Below are positions 34,956-41,383 of a DNA stretch of 41,383 nt, one piece after another (the stretch's first letter is position 1; the number at the start of each line of letters is the position of its first letter). Source of the DNA: Marinobacter sp. (GTDB taxonomy: Bacteria; Pseudomonadota; Gammaproteobacteria; Pseudomonadales; Oleiphilaceae). The stretch covers positions 1-41,383 of the forward strand of contig NZ_JACUUB010000020.1 of assembly GCF_014859525.1 (NCBI RefSeq). The letters run 5' to 3'. The translations under genes were made by a program, and so were the position numbers. Below the pieces are notes generated by a model. That model had not been told where the DNA came from and did no database searches. It was given only the letters and a program-made list of their open reading frames with translations.

Positions 34956-37900
34956 TCATACCCACTTGCAGCGGGCCAGGGTGTAGTAGAGCAGCGGCAC
35001 GACGATCACCGTGAACAAGGTCGATATCGCCAGGCCAAAAATCAGCGAAATCGCCAGCCCGCTGAAGATCGGATCGCTGAGGATGAAATAGGCACCCACC
35101 AGTGCGGAGACCGCGGTCAGCGCAATCGGCTTGATCCGCACAGCCCCGGCCAGCACCACGGCTTTCTCCAGCGCCATACCCTCGTCCAGCAGTTGCTTGA
35201 TGAACACCACCAGCAGGATGGAGTTGCGCACAATGATTCCGGCCAGCGCAATCATGCCGATCATGCTGGTGGCGGTGAACTCCTTACCCAGCAATGCATG
35301 GCCGGGCATGATGCCGATCAGGGTCAGTGGAATCGGCGCCATGATCACCAGCGGTACGATATAGGAGCGGAACTGGGCCACCAGCAGCACGAAGATCATA
35401 AACACCCCGACACTGTAGGCCGCCCCCATATCCCGGAAGGTTTCATAGGTAATCTGCCATTCGCCGTCCCATTTCAGGGTGCCTTTTTCCGGTAAGGGCG
35501 GCTGGCGGATAAAGAACTGCTCAGGGGCGCCCTCCCGCTGGTTGAGCAGGCTGACCATGCGGAACATGCCGTACAGGGGTGAATCGATGGCGCCGGCCAT
35601 ATCGGCGGTGACGTAGGTGACCGGCAGCAGGTTCTTGTGGTAGATCGCGCCCATCCAGTCGGCCTCCCGCACCTCTGCCACACTGGCCAGGGGTACCAGT
35701 TCACCGCTGCGGCTGCGCACCTTGATGGACAGCAGCGCCGGCGGTTGCGCCTTGTCGGCTTCGGAAAGCACGACCCGAATCGGCACCGGGTACTTGGCCT
35801 GTTCGTCGTGCAGGTAACTGACGTTCACGCCACCCAGGGTGGTCTGCAAGGTCGCCACCACCTGCGCCTGAGACACCCCCAGACGAGCGGCCCGGGCCCG
35901 GTCTACCACCACTTGCCACTGGCGGGTCGGGGCTTCCAGGGTGGTGTCGATATCCACCAGTCCTTCGATGCCGGCCATCTCATCGGCAAGCAGGTTCGCC
36001 AGTTCGGCCCGGCGGAAGCCATCGGAGGCATAGACTTCCGCCACCAACGGCGACAGCACCGGTGGTCCCGGCGGTACTTCCACCATTTTCACCTTGGCAC
36101 CGTAGCGGTCGGCAATCTCGGTCAGCGGGCCGCGCATGGCCTGGGCGATATCGTGAGACGGCCGGCTGCGCTGCTCGGCGCTGGCCAGATTGACCTGGAT
36201 ATCGCCCTGATAGGGGTCGCCGCGCAGATAATACTGGCGCACCAGGCCGTTGAAATTGATCGGCGAGGCAGTGCCGGCATAGGCTTGCCAGTTATCGACT
36301 TCGTCCACGGTTTCCAGGTAATGGCCCATCTCGGTCAGCACCCGCTGGGTCTGCTCCATCGGGGTGCGTTCCGGCATGTCGAGTACCACCTGCAGTTCCG
36401 ACTTGTTGTCGAACGGCAGCATTTTCAGGATGACCGCCTGAAACACCGGCAACGAGGCCGCCGCGAGCGTCAGCAGAACCACCGCCAGGGCCAGAAAACG
36501 GCGGCGCCAGACGTGGTCTCCGAGAAACGGCGTGAGCACGGTGCTGAACAGTTTCAGCGCCAGCGGGCTGACGCCATCGGCGGAACTGCCGGCCGCACCG
36601 TTCTGCTCCAGCGCATCGCCTTGCTTGTGCTTGAGCAGACGGAACGCCAGCCAGGGCGCCACTACAAACGCGACTACCTGAGACACCACCATGCCGGCAG
36701 ACGCGTTGATCGGGATCGGGCTCATGTAGGGCCCCATCAGCCCGGTCACAAAGGCCATCGGCAGCAGCGCCGCCATGATGGTGAGACTGGCCATGATGGT
36801 GGGGGTACCCACCTCATCCACCGCCACCGGAATGATGTCCTTGATGGCCCGGCGGCTGTTCTGGATGCGGCGATTGATGTTCTCGGTAATAACGATGCCA
36901 TCGTCCACCAGAATCCCGATGGAGAAGATCAGCGCAAACAGCGATACGCGGTTGAGGGTAAAGCCCCAGGCCCAGGAGAACACCAGCGTGAGCAACAAGG
37001 TGATGAACACCGAAATACCCACAATCAGGGCCTGCCGCCAGCCCATAAAGGCCAGCACCAGCAACATCACCCCCAAGGTGGCGGAGATCAGATCTGAAAT
37101 CAGTTTCTGGGCCTTGTCGGAGGCGGTGACCCCGTAATCCCGGGTTACCAGCACTTCCACATCTGCCGGCAGGGCACGGTTACGCAACTGCTCCAGCCGT
37201 TGCTCAATGGCGGTGGTGATGTCGATGGCGTTCTCACCCGGTTTCTTGGCAATGGCCAGGGTCACCGCCGGGTAGACGTCACCCGCCTTGCCGGCCCGGC
37301 CTTCCGGGTGCGCCGGGCCAAAGCCCGCCAGCACACTCTGGTCCGGTACTGTGCCGCCCCGGCGCACTTCGGCCACATCATTCAGATGCACGGCAGCACC
37401 CTGATGCACGCCCACCACCAGGCGTTGTACGTCGGCCAGCGATTCCAGCAGCGTGCCGGCCTGCACCGGTATCGACAGGTTATCCCGGATGATCCGGGCC
37501 TCCTGACTGGAGGCGTTGGCGGACTGCAGGGCGCTTTCGATATCGGCTGTAGTCAGGCCGAAACCCGCCAGCAGGGCCGGGTTGAAGATGATGTCCACCC
37601 GGTCCGGTACTCCGCCCACCGTGTAAATATCCCGGGTACCGGGCACCCGCTTCAGCGCTACCTCCAGCATGTGGGCCAGCCGGGTCAGCTCCTCGCCGCT
37701 GTGGGTGCCGCTGGGGTCATAAAGCGTGAGCGTCATCACCGGCACATCGTCGATGCCCCGGGGTTTGATCACCGGCTGGGAGGCGCCCAGATTGTGCGGC
37801 AGCCAGTCCTGGTTCGAATACACCTGGTTGTACAGCCGCACCAGCGCTTCCTGGCGGGCAATGCCCACTTCAAACTGCACGGTAATCACCGCCTGACCCT

Positions 37901-38186
37901 GGCGAGACACGGAATAGACATGTTCCACGCCCTTGATTTCACTCATCACCTGTTCCGCCGGTGTGGCGATGGCGCTTTCCACTTCCAGGGCACTGGCGCC
38001 GGGCAGGGCAACCATGATGTCGGCCATGGTGACGTCAATCTGCGGTTCTTCTTCCTTGGGTGTCACCACCACTGACAGAACACCGAGAATGATCGCCAGA
38101 ATCGCCAGCAACGGGGTCAGATGGTTGTTCTGGAACACCCGGGCGATGGCGCCGGACGGGCCAACCGGAGGCAATTGACCGGTCAC
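34956..38186 (-). CDS. RND-family efflux pump inner-membrane subunit (second system)
   Basis: Pump subunit of 1076 aa, slightly longer than AcrB. It has the N-terminal FQNNHLTPLLAILAIILGV anchor and the periplasmic pore domain with a VGGVPDRVDIIFNPALLAGFGLT repeat. The proton-relay motif is FSIGILVDDGIVITENINRR (near residue 427), with the Asp pair as DDG. The C-terminal LAGIIVRNSILLVVFIKQ segment is typical. It differs in detail from the first pump, so this is not a recent tandem duplication. Start at ATG 38186 overlaps the adaptor stop by four bases. It converges with the channel gene. Substrate unknown. Confidence 0.92.
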   Translation of the reverse strand: MTGQLPPVGPSGAIARVFQNNHLTPLLAILAIILGVLSVVVTPKEEEPQIDVTMADIMVALPGASALEVESAIATPAEQVMSEIKGVEHVYSVSRQGQAVITVQFEVGIARQEALVRLYNQVYSNQDWLPHNLGASQPVIKPRGIDDVPVMTLTLYDPSGTHSGEELTRLAHMLEVALKRVPGTRDIYTVGGVPDRVDIIFNPALLAGFGLTTADIESALQSANASSQEARIIRDNLSIPVQAGTLLESLADVQRLVVGVHQGAAVHLNDVAEVRRGGTVPDQSVLAGFGPAHPEGRAGKAGDVYPAVTLAIAKKPGENAIDITTAIEQRLEQLRNRALPADVEVLVTRDYGVTASDKAQKLISDLISATLGVMLLVLAFMGWRQALIVGISVFITLLLTLVFSWAWGFTLNRVSLFALIFSIGILVDDGIVITENINRRIQNSRRAIKDIIPVAVDEVGTPTIMASLTIMAALLPMAFVTGLMGPYMSPIPINASAGMVVSQVVAFVVAPWLAFRLLKHKQGDALEQNGAAGSSADGVSPLALKLFSTVLTPFLGDHVWRRRFLALAVVLLTLAAASLPVFQAVILKMLPFDNKSELQVVLDMPERTPMEQTQRVLTEMGHYLETVDEVDNWQAYAGTASPINFNGLVRQYYLRGDPYQGDIQVNLASAEQRSRPSHDIAQAMRGPLTEIADRYGAKVKMVEVPPGPPVLSPLVAEVYASDGFRRAELANLLADEMAGIEGLVDIDTTLEAPTRQWQVVVDRARAARLGVSQAQVVATLQTTLGGVNVSYLHDEQAKYPVPIRVVLSEADKAQPPALLSIKVRSRSGELVPLASVAEVREADWMGAIYHKNLLPVTYVTADMAGAIDSPLYGMFRMVSLLNQREGAPEQFFIRQPPLPEKGTLKWDGEWQITYETFRDMGAAYSVGVFMIFVLLVAQFRSYIVPLVIMAPIPLTLIGIMPGHALLGKEFTATSMIGMIALAGIIVRNSILLVVFIKQLLDEGMALEKAVVLAGAVRIKPIALTAVSALVGAYFILSDPIFSGLAISLIFGLAISTLFTVIVVPLLYYTLARCKWV

Positions 38187-39247
38187 GGCAACGACTCCCC
38201 TTCGGCCATGGAACGACGGGGCAGATTCAGGCGTTCGCTGCCGACCAGAACCGAGGGGTTAGCGACTACCCGCTCACCCGCCGACAGTCCCGCCAGAATT
38301 TCCAGGCGGTCATCATCGCGACTGCCCACCCGCACCTGTCGCAAGCGCGGCTGGTCCTGCGCATCCAACACAAACACCGCTCTCAGTTCGCTGCGCTGTA
38401 TCAACGCGGATTCGGGCACCCACAGTGCGTCACGGCTGGCGACTGGCACCCCCACCTTCACCAGCATGCCCGGGAACAGGCTGCCATTGGGGTCGTTCAG
38501 GCGCAGTCGCACACGGAAGGTGTGGGTGTCCGGATTGGCGTAGGGATAGAAGGTCAGCTCACCGGTTGCCAGGACCCGGCCATCGGCCAGGGTAACCGTG
38601 GCCTGGCGCTCACTCCGGGCCAGACCGGCATATTGCTGGGGCAGATCCACCACCACCCGCAGCTGCTCCAGCGAAAGGCCACTCAGCAGCGGCTGGCCGG
38701 GAGTCACCGACTCACCCAACTCGACATGGCGCTCGGTCAGGATGCCGCCGTAAGGGGCCATAATGCGGGTGTAGTCCAGTTGCTTCTGGGCTTCGGCCAC
38801 CGTGGCCTCGGCCCGCGCCACTCTGGCGTTGGCGGCACTGAGCGTGTTTCTGGCCTGATCAAATTCCTGCCGGGATACCAGTCCACGCTCGTGAATGCTC
38901 TCGATGCGGGTGTACTGTTGCCGGGCATCCTGCAGGCCCGAGCGGGCCTCCGCAAGACCAGCCTCGGCCTGTCTGAGCCTTGACTGCTGCTCGCTGTCTT
39001 CCAGGCGAACAATAAGATCACCCGCCGTCACCGAATCGTCCACATCAAACGGCAATTCCATGACCGTGCCGGTGGTCTGCGCCGACACCGTGCTCTGCTG
39101 AACCGCCTCAATCAGCCCGTCCAGATGGACAACTTCGGCTAAAGACGCCCGAACCACTTCGGAGACCATCAGCTCATCGGACTGACCCAAGGCCGGGAGC
39201 AGTAACCAGAGCACCAGACACCAACCCAACCGTACCCGCCTGACCAT
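38183..39247 (-). CDS. RND efflux periplasmic adaptor protein (second system)
   Basis: Secreted adaptor of 354 aa. It has a Sec signal peptide (RRVRLGWCLVLWLLLPALGQS, cleavage near residue 23), then the lipoyl half-motif VSAQTTGTVMELPFDVDDSVTAGDLIVRLED, a helical hairpin with a heptad-like Arg/Gln pattern, the second half-motif YTRIMAPYGGILTERHVELGESVTPGQPL, and C-terminal beta domains. Unlike the first adaptor it is exported rather than TM-anchored. ATG 39247 follows AAAGGA. It forms a two-gene operon with the pump below it, and the BCCT gene lies upstream on the same strand with a 63-base gap. Confidence 0.9.
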   Translation of the reverse strand: MVRRVRLGWCLVLWLLLPALGQSDELMVSEVVRASLAEVVHLDGLIEAVQQSTVSAQTTGTVMELPFDVDDSVTAGDLIVRLEDSEQQSRLRQAEAGLAEARSGLQDARQQYTRIESIHERGLVSRQEFDQARNTLSAANARVARAEATVAEAQKQLDYTRIMAPYGGILTERHVELGESVTPGQPLLSGLSLEQLRVVVDLPQQYAGLARSERQATVTLADGRVLATGELTFYPYANPDTHTFRVRLRLNDPNGSLFPGMLVKVGVPVASRDALWVPESALIQRSELRAVFVLDAQDQPRLRQVRVGSRDDDRLEILAGLSAGERVVANPSVLVGSERLNLPRRSMAEGESLP

Positions 39248-39310
39248 CCGCTTATTCCTTTAAGGTATTTGCTGATAACCACACTATAGCATCCAGGCGC
39301 GCCCTTTTGG

Positions 39311-40957
39311 TCAGGACTGACCACCCTTTTCCGGCCCTGGTAGCGGCTCGCCTGCTGACGCCTCGTCCGTGGCCTGATCATCCGGGCTCCCGAACCCCTC
39401 ATCCCCCAGATGATCGTTCTCCGCTAATAAGCGTAGCAGCCGTTCCCGGGTCATGGCCTCATGCAACTCAATCTGACGCTGCTCGTTCCGCAATGACTTC
39501 AGCAATGCCACCGCCATGAAGATCATCAACACCATGAACGGGAAGGCTGCCAGTATCGAAATGGTTTGCAGAGCCTGCAAACCGCCGCTGAGCAGCAACA
39601 CGCCGGCAACCGACACCTGCACCACGCCCCAGGTCACCCGCGACCAACGCTTGGGGTTCAGCACACCCTTGCTGGTAAACATGCCCAGCACAAAGGTGGC
39701 CGAGTTGGCGGAGGTGATCACGAACAGCACAATCAGCACCAGCATCAAGCCGCCAATGATGGTGGTGCCCGGCAGGTACTCCAGGGTCGCGAACAGCGCC
39801 GAGCTCATCTCGGTGATTACCGCATCCCCCAGGGCCGCGCCTTCAAACAACTCGAAATACAACGCCGAGCCGCCAAAGGTAGAAAACCAGACAATACTCA
39901 ACAACACCGGCATGCCAATCACCCCGAACACAAACTCCCGGATGGTGCGGCCGCGTGAGATACGGGCAATAAAGCTGCCGACAAACGGCGCCCAGGACAG
40001 CCCCCAGGCCCAGTAAAAAATGGTCCAGCGCTCCACCCAGTCGTCACCGGTATAGGGCGTCATCACCAGACTCATGCCCACCATATTGGAAAAATAATCG
40101 CCGATGGCGTTGGTCATGGCGGCGGTAATGAAATCGGTGGGGCCAAAGAAAAATACAAACACCAACAAGCCGGCTGCCAGCAACATGTTGGCGTCACTGA
40201 TGTAGCGAATGCCGCTTTCCAGCGGCGCCAGCGAGCACAGCAGGAACACCGCCGCCACACCCGCCAGGATGAACAGCTGCTGGCTGACGCCGAAGGCCAT
40301 GCCTGCTACCGCACCCAGGCCACTGTTGATCTGGATGACCCCCAGGCCAAGGGTGGTTGCCACCCCAAACACGGTGGATACCACCGCCAGGATGTTGATG
40401 GAGTGACCGATGCCCGAGTCCACCTTGTCACCGATGGTTGACCGGAAGGCTTCACTGATCAGGCCGGGGCGCTGCAGGCGAAAGCGCACATAGGCAATGG
40501 CCAGGCCCACCACGGCAAAGTTGGCCCACTGGTGAAAACCCCAGTGAAACAGCGAATAGCGCATGGCCATGCTGGCTGCCTGCGGGCTGCGGGGATCGGC
40601 CGAATCAAACGGCGGCGCCACAAAATGACTCATCGGCTCCGCCACGGCCCAGAACACCAGGCCAACGCCCATGCCCGCCGAAAAGATCATGCCCAGCCAG
40701 GTCAGGTAGGAGAATTCCGGTGCCTCGCCGTCAGCGCCCAGGCGAATCTTGCCGTAGTTGCCCGCCGCCACGGCGATACAGAACACCAGAAAGCCGGAGG
40801 TGGCGAACAGGTACAGCCAACCAAAATGCAGAGTGGTGAATTCAAGGGCTTGGTGGGCATAGGACGACAGCTGCTCGGGCATCAACCCGCCAGCCACCAC
40901 AAACAATGCCAGTAAAATAAACGAACAGTAAAACACCCAACCGGGCCGATGCGTCAT
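39311..40957 (-). CDS. BCCT-family betaine/choline/carnitine transporter
   Basis: Inner-membrane carrier of 548 aa with about twelve TM helices. The N-terminal helix begins WVFYCSFILLALFVVAGGLM. The BCCT hallmark lies at MIFSAGMGVGLVFWAVAEPM (residues about 88-107), and the substrate-binding region includes the Trp-rich WTIFYWAWGLSWAPFVGSFIARISRGRTIREF. The extended hydrophilic C-terminus, ending GEPLPGPEKGGQS, is short, so it may not be the osmosensing type with a long coiled tail. Substrate choice (choline, glycine betaine, ectoine-like) is uncertain. ATG 40957 has only a weak AGG upstream. Confidence 0.93.
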   Translation of the reverse strand: MTHRPGWVFYCSFILLALFVVAGGLMPEQLSSYAHQALEFTTLHFGWLYLFATSGFLVFCIAVAAGNYGKIRLGADGEAPEFSYLTWLGMIFSAGMGVGLVFWAVAEPMSHFVAPPFDSADPRSPQAASMAMRYSLFHWGFHQWANFAVVGLAIAYVRFRLQRPGLISEAFRSTIGDKVDSGIGHSINILAVVSTVFGVATTLGLGVIQINSGLGAVAGMAFGVSQQLFILAGVAAVFLLCSLAPLESGIRYISDANMLLAAGLLVFVFFFGPTDFITAAMTNAIGDYFSNMVGMSLVMTPYTGDDWVERWTIFYWAWGLSWAPFVGSFIARISRGRTIREFVFGVIGMPVLLSIVWFSTFGGSALYFELFEGAALGDAVITEMSSALFATLEYLPGTTIIGGLMLVLIVLFVITSANSATFVLGMFTSKGVLNPKRWSRVTWGVVQVSVAGVLLLSGGLQALQTISILAAFPFMVLMIFMAVALLKSLRNEQRQIELHEAMTRERLLRLLAENDHLGDEGFGSPDDQATDEASAGEPLPGPEKGGQS

Positions 40958-41049
40958 AACAAACCTGTCTGTCTGATGGCTTTAATGCGTTTTAACTGCC
41001 CCATTCTAGCCACATTCGCCGGCCCTTCCGAGTGACCTGCCTGTTCCAC

Positions 41050-41086
41050 AAAAAAGCCCCGGGCAGATTCCGCATCGGCCCGGGGC
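41050..41086 (-). terminator. Intrinsic terminator after the TonB-dependent receptor gene
   Basis: On the minus strand, GCCCCGGGC pairs with GCCCGGGGC (nine base pairs, thirteen-base loop) followed by TTTTTTGT. It lies about 50 bases beyond the receptor stop and upstream of the BCCT gene, which is thus probably separately transcribed. Confidence 0.85.
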
Positions 41087-41136
41087 ATAATGTCACCCGC
41101 CAGCTATGAGAAGCGGGCAACCGCCATAAACACGAA

Positions 41137-41382
41137 TTACCAGCGCGCGGTCAGGGCCGCACGAACGGTGCGGCCGGGCTCGTTGACCCGGAACACGCCG
41201 CTGTCGGCGAGGTTGTCCTTGCTGACGTGGTAAGCCCAGGTCTTGTCGAACACGTTATCGACCGCCCAGGTGACGCTCAGGTTGGTCATCAGTGGATGGG
41301 TACCGGACAGGTTGAACACGCCATAGCCCGGCGAGGTACTCGGGTCCAGGCCCGACTCCAGATCGATCCGGTCCTGCCGACG
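41137..41382 (-). CDS. C-terminal end of a TonB-dependent outer-membrane receptor, partial
   Basis: The last 81 codons of a gene that begins right of the window. The tail has GYGVFNLSGTHPLMTNLSVTWAVDNVFDKTWAYHVS, with the TonB-receptor strand signature VDNVFDKTW, and ends in the typical aromatic residue pattern (RAALTARW). The WAYHVS after the signature resembles the copper/siderophore receptor C-terminus (YAEH in OprC-type proteins), so copper is a possible substrate, with low confidence. The upstream frame continues through 41382. A terminator at 41050-41086 follows. Confidence 0.85.
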   Translation of the reverse strand, partial: RRQDRIDLESGLDPSTSPGYGVFNLSGTHPLMTNLSVTWAVDNVFDKTWAYHVSKDNLADSGVFRVNEPGRTVRAALTARW

Positions 41383-41383
41383 A

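Noticed and set aside
35637..37097. A 486-codon open frame on the plus strand opposite the second RND pump
   Set aside because: It lies wholly antisense to a clear RND gene, is rich in His, Gln, Arg and Gly without family motifs, and reflects codon bias of the real gene.

Overview
The window looks like chromosomal DNA of a marine gammaproteobacterium, most likely Marinobacter or a close relative. This is an inference from gene content (PotABCD uptake, a Na+-type PomAB stator, DASH cryptochrome, the Anbu/ATP-grasp/alpha-E cluster, tandem RND pumps, a BCCT carrier), from moderately high GC, and from dense overlapping operons. No rRNA, tRNA, CRISPR array, insertion sequence or phage gene was recognised, and no gene-free stretch exceeds about 230 bases.

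Layout. 1-51 holds the tail of a probable universal stress protein. 76-104 is a terminator shared with the potABCD polyamine importer (120-3892, minus strand). A Cache-type chemoreceptor lies just upstream of potA, and a SixA-CHAD fusion is divergent from it. 7331-9084 carries a small cation-diffusion-facilitator protein and a divergent LysR regulator broken by a frameshift. 9203-14407 is a mixed housekeeping region: rhodanese, SEC-C protein, hotdog thioesterase, cytochrome c', cytochrome b561, RNase J-like nuclease and DJ-1/PfpI protein. 14498-15610 is glutathione-dependent formaldehyde dehydrogenase.

15764-19478 is a compact plus-strand operon: DASH cryptochrome, an unrecognised protein, a retinol-saturase/CrtI-like oxidoreductase and a DUF2805-type protein. 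A DUF1232 protein and the pomA-pomB stator pair follow. 21945-25918 holds the four-gene Anbu cluster: circularly permuted ATP-grasp enzyme, alpha-E protein, transglutaminase-like protein and the proteasome-like peptidase Anbu. This is the most intriguing system in the window. The family association is known, but its substrate and product are not established.

25926-34372 (minus strand) is an almost gapless five-gene operon. It joins an RND pump with its adaptor to an ABC exporter (LolD-type ATPase, FtsX-type permease) and an AttH/CrtC-like lipoprotein. A small K+-channel-like gene separates it from a second adaptor/RND pair (34956-39247). A BCCT osmolyte transporter and the C-terminal end of a TonB-dependent receptor, running off the right edge, close the window.

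Starts were often moved inward from the longest open frame, using Shine-Dalgarno sequences, ATGA overlaps and family N-termini. Each entry gives the reason.
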